DNA of 64,000 bases from Methylocapsa sp. D3K7 (GCF_029855125.1 NZ_CP123229.1:1-64000); one strand, 5' to 3'; shown: positions 1 through 10,825, numbered from the stretch's first letter. The notes: generated from the sequence alone by a model not told the origin. A program made the numbers and translations.

Positions 1-163
1 AACGCGTCGAAGCAAAATGGCGTCGCGTGGCGTCGCGATAGGTTCGTTACCACTGATCAAACGGAACGTCCTTGAGCGCAATGGACTTTGCCTCGCCTCG
101 AGGGTTGGTTCGGCGGCCTTTGGCGGGCGGAGTTTCCCCTTCACGAAGACTTAGTTGGTCTCA

Positions 164-1216
164 TCAATTTGAGACAGACCGGATCTTGCGTGCAAGCCAC
201 CACGCCGTCATGCGGTCGTGCCAAGGAACGCGGCTACCTTGGCCGTGGAAGCCCAGATGCCCGCCGCGCGGGCTCAAAACCATTTCGATCATAGGCAGGC
301 GCGGCCAGTCGATCGCAGTATAGCACGCTGCAGGAATCCAAGGGTCATCCAAGGCGTGGAGAACCAGTGTCGGCCGCGCGATGCCAGCAAGGAAATGCTT
401 AGCGGCATTGCTTTCGTAATAGTCTTGGGCATCCTTATAGCCGAAGAGCGGGGCGATGAAGCGATCGTCGAATTCATAAACGTTCCGGACGGCGGCGATG
501 GTGGCGCGTTCGGCCGTGCTAACCGAGGCACCCGGAGCCAGCGCTATCCGTTTCATCGCCTCGAGCATGTAGCATTGATAGCCGTAATTACGGCGGGCCA
601 TCATCCGAGCACAGGTCACCGCTAAGTCAAGGGGGGTGGACACCGCTACGGCGGCAAACACCGGCAGGCCATGCCCGCCTTCGCCCATGAATTTCAGCAC
701 GAGGTTGCCGCCCAGCGAATGGCCGAGCAAGACGATCCCAAGGCGGGTAAGATCACCCGGAAGTCCGCGCAGGGCCTCCGTCAGATCTTCCGTCCGGCCG
801 GCATGATAATGCCCTGTGGCGGTCGGGAGCGACGGGAGGGTTCCGCGCAGGTTTAGGCGCAAGACCGGCCAGCCCTGGCCGACCAGGTGCCGCATACTCG
901 CCACCACGCACCCGCTGGCCTCGGAACCCGTGAGGCCATGCACGAGCACGATGAGCGGCCTGGTGATTGGGTCGGCCTCGCGGTCCAGCCGGGCCGCCAG
1001 CCGGTCGCCGTCGGGCATCCGCAGCAGCAGCCGCTCGCCTCCAGGCAAATCCGGGGGAGCGCCGCGCAGGGCATTGCGCAGGGTTTGCAGGTCGCCCCCA
1101 AACCAAGGCGTCCGTTCACGGAACGGCAGAACAGCTCCCGCCGCATCTGCCCGCACAGGCGGTGCGACCCACTTCGGCGAGAGGCCGATTGACGTTGGCA
1201 AGCGCAAACCCACCAA
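164..1216 (-). CDS. YheT-like alpha/beta hydrolase
   Basis: A cytoplasmic alpha/beta-hydrolase of the YheT (UPF0017) type, predicted to be an esterase or lipase of unknown substrate. The protein shows the oxyanion region VLVHGLTG, the nucleophile elbow GHSLGGN (Ser), a late Asp in ALDDPW and the catalytic His in RGGHLGF, so the triad looks complete. Length (about 350 residues) fits the family. The open frame begins with TTG at 1243, but AGGAGG lies 8 bases before another TTG at 1216 (followed by GTG at 1213), so I place the start there. It follows putA on the same strand with a short gap and may be co-transcribed with it. Confidence 0.8.
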   Translation of the reverse strand: MVGLRLPTSIGLSPKWVAPPVRADAAGAVLPFRERTPWFGGDLQTLRNALRGAPPDLPGGERLLLRMPDGDRLAARLDREADPITRPLIVLVHGLTGSEASGCVVASMRHLVGQGWPVLRLNLRGTLPSLPTATGHYHAGRTEDLTEALRGLPGDLTRLGIVLLGHSLGGNLVLKFMGEGGHGLPVFAAVAVSTPLDLAVTCARMMARRNYGYQCYMLEAMKRIALAPGASVSTAERATIAAVRNVYEFDDRFIAPLFGYKDAQDYYESNAAKHFLAGIARPTLVLHALDDPWIPAACYTAIDWPRLPMIEMVLSPRGGHLGFHGQGSRVPWHDRMTAWWLARKIRSVSN

Positions 1217-1281
1217 TTTGGAATCCTCCTCTCCCGAAAACAAAATCCGAACATGGGAGTTCCTGCAAATTCAAACGAAAT

Positions 1282-4200
1282 TCATTGTGTGCTGTTGATA
1301 AGATGCGGGTTGCCGCCAGTTGCCGCAGTGTTGATCGAAATCGTTTGCTCAAGACAAAAGCGGTTGAGATAGTGCGGTCCTCCCGCCTTTGGCCCGGTGC
1401 CTGAAAGATTGAAGCCGCCAAACGGTTGGGTGCCGACGACGGCGCCGATCATATTGCGATTGACATAGCAATTGCCAGCCAGCCGCCGCGCTAAGATGCG
1501 ATCAACCGTGGCATCGATTCGTGAATGCACGCCCAAGGTCAGCCCAGACCCGTTGGCTTCAATCGCATCGAGCAATTGATCGAGTTCCGCCGCCTTGAAA
1601 CGAACGATGTGCAGGACCGGGCCGAAAACCTCACATTTGAGATCACTCACGGCGTCAATTTCGAAAATATGAGGCGCGACGTAGAAACCGCCTCGCGGCA
1701 CGCATGATGGTATTTCACCAGCATAATGGACCAAGGCCGTCTTCTTCATGCGTGCGATGTGGGTATCCAGCCTCGCCTTGGCATCAGCGTCGATCACGGG
1801 GCCGATTTGCATCCGGGCATCACGTGGGTCGCCGATCGCAAGTTCGCGCGCCGCCCCGGCGATCATCGTGATCACCCGATCAGCGATATCATCCTGCACA
1901 CAGAGAAGCCGCAAAGCCGAACATCGTTGCCCAGCCGAACGGAACGCGGAGGCAAGGACATCGTCGCAGACTTGCTCGGGCAGGGCGGTTGCGTCAGCGA
2001 TCATCGTGTTGATGCCGCCGGTCTCCGCGATCAACACGGGAATTGGTCCGTCCTTCGCGGCCAGCGCGCGATTGATCTTACTTGCGGTTTCCATCGAGCC
2101 TGTGAAGGCAACACCCGCGATCCCAGGCAAGGAAACAAGCCGCTCCCCAAGCCCGCCATCACCCGGCAAAAAATGCAGCGCCGAGCCTGGCACGCCAGCA
2201 CGATGCAAGAGATCGACAGCTGCCGCGGCGATCAAAGGAGTCTGTTCGGAAGGCTTGGCGAGGACACTATTTCCCGCAGCAAGCGCCGCTGCAACCTGGC
2301 CAGTAAAAATCGATAAAGGAAAGTTCCAAGGGCTGATACATAGAAAGACGCCCCGCCCATGCAACTGGAGGCGATTGTCCTCCCCTGTTGGCCCGCGCAA
2401 CGTATCTGGGCGTCCTAATTGCCGTCGCGCTTGATGCGCGTAATAGCGGCAGAAATCCACGGCTTCCCGAAGTTCGCCGACGGCGTCTTCGATCGTCTTG
2501 CCTGCTTCGATTTGGAGCAGATGAAGAAAGTTTGGCGCCTCCGCTTCGATCAGTTGCGCGGCGCGATCAAGACAAGCCGCCCGCAGTTTGGCAGTCTCAC
2601 GCGACCAGGCGCGAAACCCCGCGCGCGCACTCATCATCGCTTCGGTTAATAGGCCAGGGGAGGTTTCGCAGACGCTCCCGATCGCAATTCCGTCAATCGG
2701 TGAAACAATTTTGCGCAAGTCTCCATCGCGCCGCATGCCCGAGATGATGGGCGCGGCATCAAAGTTCGGTGTGGCGCCGGCTATTTGTGTCAACAGAGCA
2801 TCTGACGCGTGGCGGTCGCCGAATTCCACTCCCTCGGCGAGCTTGCGCGCCGGCATTTGGATATGTCTCGGCAATGGCAGATCCGCCGGACGCGCCCGGC
2901 TGCGATCCCCTATAATGGCTTGCGGACGGACAATAAGTTCCGAGGCGGGGATATGCGGATCGCCAAGCCGTGCAACAAAGGATGAATTGGCACCATTTTC
3001 AAGAAGCCGGCGGACGAGATAGGCGAGCAAATTTTCATGCATGCCGACCGGTGCGTAGACGCGGTACGCAATCTTTGGCAGGTCGCTCTGCAAGGCAGCG
3101 AAGAGGTTTTCGCCCATGCCGTGGAGGCGCTGGAATTCGTACCCACCGGTGCCTCGCGCGAGTTCGGCGATTGTCGCGATCGTCAATGCATTGTGGGTTG
3201 CAAATTGCGGGTGCACGATATCCCGCATCGCGAGGAGTTTTTTCGCGCAGGCAAGGTAGTTCAGATCGGTCATCGCCTTACGCGAAAAAACCGGATAACC
3301 GGCAAGACCCCTCTCTTGCGCTCGCTTTATTTCGCTGTCCCAATAAGCGCCCTTGACCAGCCGCAGCATGAACGGGCGATCATAGTGGCGCGCCATCGCC
3401 GCAACATGATCGATGACCGCCAAAGCCCGCTTCTGATAGGCCTGCACCGCGAGGCCAAATCCGCGCCAACCCGAGAGTGTCCGATCGGCAAACAACAAGT
3501 CGATAACATCCAGGGAAAGCTCAAGCCGGTCGGCTTCCTCGGCATCGATGATGAAGAGCAAATCATGTTGCTTCGCCCGCCGAGCGAGTTCCGCGATGCG
3601 CGGCAAAAGCTCGGCGAGGACGCGTGGTCGCGACAAGGGCTCGAAGCGGGGATGCAGCGCCGAAAGCTTGACGGAGATGCCCGGACGCTCTGGCAACACG
3701 CCAGGTCCAGCGGATTTGCCGATCGCATCGATCGCGTGCGCATAGGAGTCGAAATAGCGCTGCGCGTCATTCGCGGTGCGCGCGCCTTCGCCCAGCATAT
3801 CGAAGGAAAAGCGATCAAGCCGCTCGTGCTTCGCGCAAGCGCGCTGCAAAGCTTCTTCAATGGTTTGACCGAGGACGAAATGCGACCCCATGATCTCCAC
3901 TGCCCGGCGCGCGGCGGTGCGCAAGGCGCCCATGCCGATCCTGCGCGCAAGCGTCGCAACCACTCCTTCCGCAGACTTTCCCTTATCGATGGCCCGCGCA
4001 GTGATCCCAAGCGCCCAGGCAGCGGCGGGGACGAGGAGAGCTTTCGATTCTTTTGCGTGATGATCCCAATGCGCGGAAGTGAGCTTGTCTTCGATGAGCC
4101 AGTTGGCAGTAAGATCGTCAGGAACCCGCAGAAGCGATTCTGCGAGAACCATCAGTGCGAGGCCTTCCTCTGACGACAACGAATATTCGCGCAAAAGATC

Positions 4201-4383
4201 TTCAATGCCGCCAAGGCGGATCGATTGGTTCCGCACCGCATCGATGAGGCGCAATGCCCGCTGGTCAATGCGCGCCTCAGCTTCCACGCCAAGGTCCGCG
4301 TTGGCGAGGAGCGCGGCCGCGAGTGTTTCGTCTTCCTCTGCGTAGGGAGCCAAAAAAGCGGGGAGGGCGAGGTCCAAAGTCAT
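1282..4383 (-). CDS. putA: bifunctional proline dehydrogenase / L-glutamate-gamma-semialdehyde dehydrogenase PutA
   Basis: PutA oxidises proline to glutamate in two steps: an FAD-dependent proline dehydrogenase passes electrons to the quinone pool, then a NAD-dependent aldehyde dehydrogenase acts on the semialdehyde. The roughly 1030-residue protein has the PRODH barrel in the first half (MLRLVKGAYWDSEIKRAQ) and the ALDH fold in the second (SPWNFPLSIFTGQ, FTGS, catalytic Cys in SAGQRCSALR). It begins directly with the helical domain, without an obvious N-terminal ribbon-helix-helix DNA-binding domain, so it is probably a non-autoregulating PutA. No PutR-type Lrp regulator is adjacent. Confidence 0.95.
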   Translation of the reverse strand: MTLDLALPAFLAPYAEEDETLAAALLANADLGVEAEARIDQRALRLIDAVRNQSIRLGGIEDLLREYSLSSEEGLALMVLAESLLRVPDDLTANWLIEDKLTSAHWDHHAKESKALLVPAAAWALGITARAIDKGKSAEGVVATLARRIGMGALRTAARRAVEIMGSHFVLGQTIEEALQRACAKHERLDRFSFDMLGEGARTANDAQRYFDSYAHAIDAIGKSAGPGVLPERPGISVKLSALHPRFEPLSRPRVLAELLPRIAELARRAKQHDLLFIIDAEEADRLELSLDVIDLLFADRTLSGWRGFGLAVQAYQKRALAVIDHVAAMARHYDRPFMLRLVKGAYWDSEIKRAQERGLAGYPVFSRKAMTDLNYLACAKKLLAMRDIVHPQFATHNALTIATIAELARGTGGYEFQRLHGMGENLFAALQSDLPKIAYRVYAPVGMHENLLAYLVRRLLENGANSSFVARLGDPHIPASELIVRPQAIIGDRSRARPADLPLPRHIQMPARKLAEGVEFGDRHASDALLTQIAGATPNFDAAPIISGMRRDGDLRKIVSPIDGIAIGSVCETSPGLLTEAMMSARAGFRAWSRETAKLRAACLDRAAQLIEAEAPNFLHLLQIEAGKTIEDAVGELREAVDFCRYYAHQARRQLGRPDTLRGPTGEDNRLQLHGRGVFLCISPWNFPLSIFTGQVAAALAAGNSVLAKPSEQTPLIAAAAVDLLHRAGVPGSALHFLPGDGGLGERLVSLPGIAGVAFTGSMETASKINRALAAKDGPIPVLIAETGGINTMIADATALPEQVCDDVLASAFRSAGQRCSALRLLCVQDDIADRVITMIAGAARELAIGDPRDARMQIGPVIDADAKARLDTHIARMKKTALVHYAGEIPSCVPRGGFYVAPHIFEIDAVSDLKCEVFGPVLHIVRFKAAELDQLLDAIEANGSGLTLGVHSRIDATVDRILARRLAGNCYVNRNMIGAVVGTQPFGGFNLSGTGPKAGGPHYLNRFCLEQTISINTAATGGNPHLINSTQ

Positions 4384-4524
4384 GTTAGATATTTTTCGCA
4401 GCCGCTGCCAAAGCTGATATGGGGTCGCTGGGGCGTGCTTACAGGGCCACAGCCATACTGACGACTTCCCGGCGCAATTGGCATGCCATTCGCAGATCGC
4501 CAGCGTGGACTCGCGCCAAATGGT

Positions 4525-5337
4525 TCAGTCGCCGAGCCCCAGCACATCCTTCATGGAATAAAGGCCGGGCTTTTTGTCTTTGCCCCAAAGCGCGGCCTGT
4601 ACGGCGCCCCGCGCGAAAATATTGCGGTCTTCCGCGATATGGGTGAGTTCGATTCTCTCGCTCGGTCCCGCGAGAATAACTTTGTGATCGCCGATCACCG
4701 TTCCGCCGCGGAGTGTCGCAAAGCCGATATCGCCGGACTTGCGGATGCCCGTGTGACCGTCACGGGCGCGGATGGTGTGCCCTTCGAGGGCAATACCACG
4801 CCCCTCCGCCGCCGCCGTGCCGAGGAGAAGCGCGGTCCCGGAGGGGGCATCCACCTTCATGCGATGATGCATTTCGACGATTTCGACGTCATATTCTGGC
4901 CCTAGCGTTTGGGCGGCCTTTTTGACGAGCGCGGCAAGGAGATTGACGCCAAGACTCATATTGCCTGAGCGTACGATGATCGCATGACGTGCAGCGGCTT
5001 CGATTTTTGCAAGATCATCCGCGTCCAAGCCCGTCGTGCCGATGACGTGAACAAGGCGCGCCTGCGCCGCCAGCGCCGCAAGCTCAACCGTCGATCGAGG
5101 TGAGGTGAAATCAAGGATTCCGTCCGCCGCCGCGAGAGCCGAGAGCGCGTCGCCGCTGATCGCGACGCCCATTTGGCCGCAGCCTGCGAGGAGCCCCGCA
5201 TCCTGGCCAATGGCGATCGAGTTTGGCTGTTCTATCGCGCCCGCGAGATGAGCGCCCGGTGTTTGGCGAATGATCTCAATGAGCACGCGGCCCATGCGTC
5301 CAGCCGCTCCGGCAACGACAAGCCGCATTTCGCCCAT
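4525..5337 (-). CDS. dapB: 4-hydroxy-tetrahydrodipicolinate reductase
   Basis: DapB reduces hydroxy-tetrahydrodipicolinate to tetrahydrodipicolinate with NAD(P)H in lysine and diaminopimelate synthesis. The N-terminal Rossmann motif is [10 protein letters not shown], the substrate-binding stretch is [19 protein letters not shown] and the C-terminal region is [13 protein letters not shown], all family signatures. The ATG at 5337 is preceded by AGGAG at good spacing; the longer reading from TTG at 5343 is less likely. The gene lies between putA and pyrF on the same strand with gaps over 140 bp on both sides. Confidence 0.95.
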   Translation of the reverse strand: MGEMRLVVAGAAGRMGRVLIEIIRQTPGAHLAGAIEQPNSIAIGQDAGLLAGCGQMGVAISGDALSALAAADGILDFTSPRSTVELAALAAQARLVHVIGTTGLDADDLAKIEAAARHAIIVRSGNMSLGVNLLAALVKKAAQTLGPEYDVEIVEMHHRMKVDAPSGTALLLGTAAAEGRGIALEGHTIRARDGHTGIRKSGDIGFATLRGGTVIGDHKVILAGPSERIELTHIAEDRNIFARGAVQAALWGKDKKPGLYSMKDVLGLGD

Positions 5338-5485
5338 GGTCAATCTCCTGAAATGTTCGTCATACCTCAGCTATAATGCCTGACTGTCTTTAGGAAAAGC
5401 GCTCGACGCGAGAGAGACGTTCCGTCTGTTGGATTTAAGTGCCTCGTCATCATGCCGTCATGGCAGTCTTCCATATACGCATAGG

Positions 5486-5541
5486 TCCCGCATCGCCGAT
5501 GGCGCTGCGGGATCGCGCGCCGGGCCGGAGGTACGCCCGGC
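5486..5541. terminator. two tandem GC hairpins between pyrF and dapB
   Basis: The first hairpin spans 5486-5512 (TCCCGCA, mismatch, CGCC, loop GAT, GGCG, mismatch, TGCGGGA). The second spans 5519-5541 (GCCGGGC, 9-nt loop, GCCCGGC) and is followed on the plus strand by GTTTTGCGTTT. They lie just behind pyrF on the minus strand, where they could end its transcript, although the T-rich side faces the plus strand. Confidence 0.35.
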
Positions 5542-5559
5542 GTTTTGCGTTTGAGGGTT

Positions 5560-6303
5560 TCAAGACGCTTGATGTGGGGAGAGGGCCGCGGCAATTTCGG
5601 CACCGATTGACGCCACTGCTTCACGCGGATTTTCGGCTCGCGTAATCGGCCGGCCGACGACCAAGTAATCCGCTCCGGCTTTGATTGCCGCGGCAGGAGT
5701 TGCCAATCTTTTCTGATCGGCGGCGGCGCTGCCTTTGGGACGGATTCCCGGCGTGACAAGGATCAATTTGTGCCCGATGCTCGCGCGTATAGAGCTTGCC
5801 TCGCCGGCGGAGAGAACCAAGCCATCGATACCAGCTTCGCAAGCCTGCGCCGCGCGCCGCGCCACGAGATCGCGGACCCCATAAGCGTAACCTGCTTCGG
5901 CGAGATCGAGATCATCGCAGGACGTCAAGACGGTCACGCCGAGAACGCGCAGGGAAGAACCTGCCGTAGCGATCTTGGCCGCACGCATGGTCTGCGGGTA
6001 GGCGTGAACGGTGAGAAAACTTGCCCCCGAATTGGCAACCTGGGTGCAGGCCCGGCTTACCGTGGCGGGGATGTCATGCAGCTTGAGGTCGAGAAAGACC
6101 TGTTTGCCGTCCTTGATCAGTTCCTCGGCGAAAGCAAGTCCACCGCTATAGGCGAGTTCCAAGCCAATCTTGTAGAAGACGACTGTATCTTCAAGGTCGG
6201 ATACGAGCGCCCTAGCATCCCGCGGCGTTGGGACATCAAGTGCCACGATAAGCTTTTCGCGAGCGATCGTTAGCTCTCGTTGACGAAGAGCATCCGCGTC
6301 CAT
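5560..6303 (-). CDS. pyrF: orotidine 5'-phosphate decarboxylase
   Basis: PyrF decarboxylates OMP to UMP, the last step of de novo pyrimidine synthesis. The sequence carries the hallmark catalytic stretch VFLDLKLHDIP (Asp-Lys-Asp tetrad), the N-terminal IVALDVPT, and the C-terminal phosphate-binding LVVGRPITRA. Length of about 247 residues is normal. The ATG at 6303 overlaps the stop of the upstream methyltransferase as TGATG, so the two are translationally coupled; a GTG at 6306 is an alternative start. Confidence 0.95.
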   Translation of the reverse strand: MDADALRQRELTIAREKLIVALDVPTPRDARALVSDLEDTVVFYKIGLELAYSGGLAFAEELIKDGKQVFLDLKLHDIPATVSRACTQVANSGASFLTVHAYPQTMRAAKIATAGSSLRVLGVTVLTSCDDLDLAEAGYAYGVRDLVARRAAQACEAGIDGLVLSAGEASSIRASIGHKLILVTPGIRPKGSAAADQKRLATPAAAIKAGADYLVVGRPITRAENPREAVASIGAEIAAALSPHQAS

Positions 6304-7178
6304 CACAAATGGCGGGACGAGTCGATGCTGGTTGCCCGCCCGCGCGAACTCGCAGTAGCGGTGTCCGGGCGTCCCGCCTGACGCGAAGCCTGGTCGAACG
6401 GTGGCTCCCGCCGGAGCCTCGCCTTGGCGGCGGCGATTTCTTTCTTCAAGTCGAGATGTATCTTTTCGGTCCCGAGTTTGAGGCGGTCCAGAAATTCCTG
6501 CGCCGGGTTCAGTTGACGTTGCGGAACATCGATTGCCCCCTCCTGTTGCCGGCGGTAAATCCAGACGCGTGCCGGAGGCAGATTCAACCAGACAGGCGGC
6601 GACGCTTCGACGTCAAAGGCGAGCGCTGACGCTTGATCGCGCGGGATGGGCGAGAGAGGACCGTAAGTAAACTGGATGAAACGCCCGTCCGGCGTCATGC
6701 ACTGAAACGCGTCCGCGAGAAGCGCGATCCTTTGTATTTCGGGCTTTAACAACAGAGGCAAGCTCGAGACGATCGCCCCGGGGGGCCGCCGGAGACGGTT
6801 GCTCAAAGTCTCCGTCAAGTTATAAGCATCTCCCTTGATGACATGAACACCGGGAAAGCGCCGTTTCAAGAGCTTGCAAAAACCGGGGTCGAATTCGACG
6901 AGAAAAAGCCGCCCTGGTGCGATACCACGCTCCAGCAGCGCTTCGGTGATCGCGCCGGTGCCAGGCCCCAGTTCAACGATCGGTCCGCCTTTGATTGGAT
7001 CGACATAACGCGCCATCATGCGCGCCAAAAATCGCCCTGATGGGGAGACGGCTCCAGCAAGCGCGGGGTTATCGAGCCAAGACCGGAAAAAGCGCGCTTC
7101 GTCCGCGATCCGCTTTTCGATCGGCGTGTTTCGCTTCGGTGAACTGCGCCGCTTGACGCGCGCGGGTAGGCTACCCAA
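6303..7178 (-). CDS. pmtA: Sinorhizobium-type phospholipid N-methyltransferase-like protein
   Basis: A class I SAM-dependent methyltransferase. The N-terminal stretch FFRSWLDNPALAGAVSPSG leads to a SAM-binding motif VELGPGTGAITEAL and LVEFDPGFCKLL. This arrangement is typical of Sinorhizobium-type phosphatidylethanolamine N-methyltransferases and relatives once annotated as rRNA adenine methylases. The protein has a basic N-terminus (KRRSSPKR) and a charged C-terminal extension. The start is TTG, supported by GGAGG about 9 bases upstream. Its end overlaps pyrF. A second, unrelated-type Pmt sits at 56.7 kb, so this copy could have another substrate. Confidence 0.6.
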   Translation of the reverse strand: MGSLPARVKRRSSPKRNTPIEKRIADEARFFRSWLDNPALAGAVSPSGRFLARMMARYVDPIKGGPIVELGPGTGAITEALLERGIAPGRLFLVEFDPGFCKLLKRRFPGVHVIKGDAYNLTETLSNRLRRPPGAIVSSLPLLLKPEIQRIALLADAFQCMTPDGRFIQFTYGPLSPIPRDQASALAFDVEASPPVWLNLPPARVWIYRRQQEGAIDVPQRQLNPAQEFLDRLKLGTEKIHLDLKKEIAAAKARLRREPPFDQASRQAGRPDTATASSRGRATSIDSSRHL

Positions 7179-7311
7179 GAAACCGGTCCTCCCTCTTGCA
7201 GGGCAGATTTCACCCGCAAAACCGCCAACAGGGGCGCGTTGTCATCAAACATAAATAAAGGAAACGGGCAAGAGGGCGTGCGTCAGAAAAGGCACCGGCA
7301 AGCGCGGGATG

Positions 7312-8442
7312 TCACTGACTGCTCAGATTCTCGAAAAAGTCTTTCATCTTGGCAAAAAATCCGGCGGATTCTGGATGTGTTTTTGTCGAGGACAGAGATT
7401 CGAATTCTGTAAGAAGTTCGCGTTGCCGCTTGGTGAGGTTCTGCGGCGTTTCAATTCGGACCTCGATATAAAGGTCGCCGGTATCGCGCGCCCGCAGCAC
7501 GGGCATCCCCTTGCCCTTCAGTTTGAACTGTTTGCCCGATTGGGTTCCCTCAGGAATCTTAACCTTTGCTTCTCCGCCTTCTAGCGTATGGACGCTCACT
7601 TCGGCCCCCAGCGCCGCCTGGACCATGGAGATCGGAACGCGGCAGAAGAGATCGGCGCCCTCTCGTTGAAAAAATGGATGCGGTTTCGTCGATATAAAAA
7701 TGTAGAGATCGCCGGACGGACCGCCTTTTGCTCCCGCCTCGCCCTCCCCGCCGAGACGGATCCTGGTGCCATCCTCAACACCTGGCGGAATATTGACGGA
7801 AAGGCTACGCTGCTTCGTGGTGCGTCCCGAACCGCCGCAGGATTGGCACGGGTTGTCGATGATTTCGCCGCCACCGTGGCAATGGGGACAAGTTCGCTCG
7901 ATCGCAAAAAAGCCTTGCTGCGCGCGCACCCGCCCATGTCCGCCGCAGGTCGGACAATGCCTTGGCTTGGCGCCGGGCTTGGCGCCGGAACCCGCGCAAG
8001 CGTCACAGCCGATCAGAGTCGGTAGACTTATCGACGCAGCCTTGCCGTGAAAAGCCTCTTCGAGGGAGATTTCCATATTGTAGCGGATATCCGAGCCGCG
8101 CGCATGACCCCGCCTCCCGCCGCCGCGGCGGCCTCCCATCACGTCGCCGAAGAGATCATCGAAAATATCCGCCATCGATGCGGCGAACCCATCGCCTCCC
8201 GCGCCGAAACCTCCATGCTCGAAGGCGGCATGACCATAGCGGTCATAAGCCGCCCGCTTCTGCGAATCAGATAAGATTTGGTACGCCTCGTTCAGTTCCT
8301 TAAACTGAAATTCGGCTTCCGCATTCCCTGGATTGCGGTCGGGGTGACATTGCATCGCCGCCTTGCGGAAAGCCGATTTCATCTCGACCTCCGTGGAGCT
8401 CTTGGAAATGCCGAGGATTTCGTAATAGCACCGCTTGGTCAT
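7312..8442 (-). CDS. dnaJ: chaperone DnaJ
   Basis: DnaJ is the Hsp40 co-chaperone that delivers substrates to DnaK and stimulates its ATPase. The protein has an N-terminal J domain with the HPD motif (CHPDRNPG), a Gly-rich linker ([20 protein letters not shown]) and four zinc-binding repeats ([32 protein letters not shown]). The C-terminal substrate-binding domains follow. The ATG at 8442 begins [11 protein letters not shown], which matches the family start; the frame opens 7 codons earlier. It lies behind dnaK on the same strand with about 350 bp between them. Confidence 0.96.
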   Translation of the reverse strand: MTKRCYYEILGISKSSTEVEMKSAFRKAAMQCHPDRNPGNAEAEFQFKELNEAYQILSDSQKRAAYDRYGHAAFEHGGFGAGGDGFAASMADIFDDLFGDVMGGRRGGGRRGHARGSDIRYNMEISLEEAFHGKAASISLPTLIGCDACAGSGAKPGAKPRHCPTCGGHGRVRAQQGFFAIERTCPHCHGGGEIIDNPCQSCGGSGRTTKQRSLSVNIPPGVEDGTRIRLGGEGEAGAKGGPSGDLYIFISTKPHPFFQREGADLFCRVPISMVQAALGAEVSVHTLEGGEAKVKIPEGTQSGKQFKLKGKGMPVLRARDTGDLYIEVRIETPQNLTKRQRELLTEFESLSSTKTHPESAGFFAKMKDFFENLSSQ

Positions 8443-8789
8443 CGTGCTTCGTGTTCCAATCACCGCGCTCCCGGAGCCTCCGCAGGTGGTATTCCGCGCC
8501 GGTCGCGCTCAATCAAAATCGGCCGTCCCGATCCTAACGCTGTTAAATTTCATCGCGGCCAAGCACAGAGTCCCTGGCAACTCTCCCCACCATAAAGGAC
8601 ACAGCTGCCAAGGTCGAGATACCGCATGCCGAAAACGCTGGTGCGGCATCTCTTCCTACATGATCTTAAACAGCGCGCGCCTTTTTAAAATCATACGGGC
8701 AAAATGAGGACCATGAACGATATCACGTTCATGGTCCCGGCGGGAGCGGGCGAACACCTTGCGGCATTCACTCCCGCGTTGCCTGCGCC
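8443..8789. other. dnaK-dnaJ intergenic region
   Basis: I see no credible gene in this stretch. It holds the dnaK hairpin (8708-8737) and presumably the dnaJ leader. No CIRCE element was found. Confidence 0.5.
8700..8737 (-). terminator. rho-independent terminator of dnaK
   Basis: A perfect 12-bp stem (GGACCATGAACG at 8708-8719 and its complement at 8726-8737) with a 6-nt loop lies about 50 bp behind the dnaK stop. On the minus strand it is followed by ATTTTG, so it looks like an intrinsic terminator, though the T tract is short. Confidence 0.65.
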
Positions 8790-10694
8790 TTAGGCCGATT
8801 TCTTGTCATCCGGGCCGACTTCCTTGAAATCTGCATCGATGACATCGTCCTTAGGCTCGCCCTGCGTGCCTTCCGCGCTGGGTCCCTCGCTCTGAGCCTT
8901 GTACATCGCTTCACCGATTTTCATGGATGCTTGCGCAAGCTCGTTCGTCCTGGCCTTGATCACCTCGCTGTCCTCTCCTTCGAGAGCCGTCTTCAAGGCG
9001 GCGACGGCAGCCTCGATCGCGCTCTTGTCGGATTGGGCGACCTTGGAGCCAAATTCCTCGAGCGATTTTTGCGTCGTGTGGATCATCGCCTCGCCGTGGT
9101 TTTTGGCATCGACCAGTTCGCGGCGTTTCTTATCCTCCGTCGCATGCGATTCGGCATCCTTCACCATTTTATCGATATCGGAATCGCTGAGCCCGCCCGA
9201 GGCCTGGATGCGGATCTGCTGCTCCTTGCTTGTCGCCTTGTCCTTCGCGGAGACATTGACGATGCCATTCGCGTCAATATCGAACGTAACTTCGATCTGA
9301 GGAACGCCGCGCGGCGCCCCCGGAATCCCGACGAGATCGAACTGGCCGAGCAGCTTGTTGTCAGCCGCCATCTCCCGTTCGCCCTGGAAGACGCGGATGG
9401 TGACAGCGGTCTGGTTGTCTTCGGCGGTCGAGAACACTTGGCTCTTTTTGGTTGGAATCGTCGTGTTGCGCTCGATGAGCCGGGTAAACACGCCGCCCAA
9501 GGTCTCGATGCCGAGCGACAGTGGTGTCACATCCAGCAGAAGAACGTCCTTCACGTCGCCCTGGAGCACGCCCGCCTGAACCGCTGCACCGATCGCCACG
9601 ACCTCATCCGGATTGACGCCCTTATGCGGCTCCTTGCCGAAGAAGCTCCGCACCACCTCCTGGACCTTGGGCATACGGGTCATGCCGCCGACCAGTACCA
9701 CCTCGTTGATTTCGCCGGCGGTGAGCCCTGCATCCTTCAATGCCTTGCGGCATGGTTCGACGGTCTTTTGAATGAGGTCGTCAACAAGCGCCTCGAATTT
9801 CGCTCGTGTCAATTTCAAGGTGAGATGTTTGGGTCCCGACGCATCGGCGGTGATGTAAGGCAGGTTGATTTCGGTTTGGACCGCGGAGGATAGTTCGATC
9901 TTGGCCTTTTCGGCGGCTTCCTTCAAACGCTGGAGAGCCAGCTTGTCCTTTTTCAGGTCGATGCCGCTATCTTTCTTGAACTCGGAGGTGAGATATTCGA
10001 CTAGCCGGATGTCAAAATCTTCGCCGCCCAGGAACGTATCGCCGTTGGTCGATTTGACCTCGAAGACGCCATCACCGATTTCGAGAATGGAAACGTCGAA
10101 GGTGCCGCCGCCAAGGTCGTAGACCGCAATCGTTCCCGAACCTTTCTTGTCGAGACCGTAGGCCAGCGCCGCCGCGGTTGGCTCGTTGATGATCCGCAAC
10201 ACCTCGAGGCCCGCGATCTTGCCGGCATCCTTGGTCGCCTGCCTCTGCGCGTCATTGAAATAGGCGGGCACTGTAATGACAGCCTGACTCACCTGCTGGC
10301 CGAGATAGGCTTCGGCCGTCTCCTTCATCTTTTGCAGAATGAAGGCGGAAATCTGCGAGGGGGAATATTGCTTTCCGTCGGCTTCTACCCAAGCGTCGCC
10401 GTTGGAAGCCCGGATGATTTTATAGGGGACGAGGCCCATATCCTTCTTGGTCATCGGGTCGTCGAACGTCCGGCCAATGAGCCGTTTGATGGCGAAAAAA
10501 GTCCGCTCAGGATTGGTGACGCCCTGGCGCTTGGCCGGCTGGCCAACCAGACGCTCGCCATCATCGGTGAATGCGACGATCGATGGCGTTGTCCGTGCCC
10601 CCTCCGCATTTTCGATAACTTTCGGCGTCGTCCCCTCCATAACTGCCACACAAGAATTGGTGGTTCCGAGGTCGATTCCGATAACTTTACCCAT
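8790..10694 (-). CDS. dnaK: molecular chaperone DnaK (Hsp70)
   Basis: DnaK is the ATP-driven Hsp70 chaperone. The start is the ATG at 10694 ([15 protein letters not shown]), the invariant Hsp70 N-terminus; the open frame continues 67 codons further up, but that part does not look like Hsp70 and overlaps the promoter. The phosphate-binding motifs ([24 protein letters not shown]), the linker [16 protein letters not shown] and a charged C-terminal tail are present, giving about 634 residues. dnaJ lies downstream. A sigma-32-like promoter is at 10826-10853. Confidence 0.97.
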   Translation of the reverse strand: MGKVIGIDLGTTNSCVAVMEGTTPKVIENAEGARTTPSIVAFTDDGERLVGQPAKRQGVTNPERTFFAIKRLIGRTFDDPMTKKDMGLVPYKIIRASNGDAWVEADGKQYSPSQISAFILQKMKETAEAYLGQQVSQAVITVPAYFNDAQRQATKDAGKIAGLEVLRIINEPTAAALAYGLDKKGSGTIAVYDLGGGTFDVSILEIGDGVFEVKSTNGDTFLGGEDFDIRLVEYLTSEFKKDSGIDLKKDKLALQRLKEAAEKAKIELSSAVQTEINLPYITADASGPKHLTLKLTRAKFEALVDDLIQKTVEPCRKALKDAGLTAGEINEVVLVGGMTRMPKVQEVVRSFFGKEPHKGVNPDEVVAIGAAVQAGVLQGDVKDVLLLDVTPLSLGIETLGGVFTRLIERNTTIPTKKSQVFSTAEDNQTAVTIRVFQGEREMAADNKLLGQFDLVGIPGAPRGVPQIEVTFDIDANGIVNVSAKDKATSKEQQIRIQASGGLSDSDIDKMVKDAESHATEDKKRRELVDAKNHGEAMIHTTQKSLEEFGSKVAQSDKSAIEAAVAALKTALEGEDSEVIKARTNELAQASMKIGEAMYKAQSEGPSAEGTQGEPKDDVIDADFKEVGPDDKKSA

Positions 10695-10825
10695 GATAGC
10701 TTTCCCTTTTGCTCCGCAAGACCACTGGGCCCCGAAGCGGCCCGGCAAATGGGCGGACGGATTTCCGCCCGGTCCCCGATTTAGGTCAAATTGGTATCGC
10801 AGCGCGTGAACGCAAGATGCGCCGA

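Noticed and set aside
20..39. Tandem repeat TGGCGTCGCG x2
   Set aside because: Only two copies of 10 bases at the window edge; no array or function can be argued.
3037..4173. Long open frame opposite putA (378 codons)
   Set aside because: A shadow of the GC-rich putA coding strand; no family resemblance.
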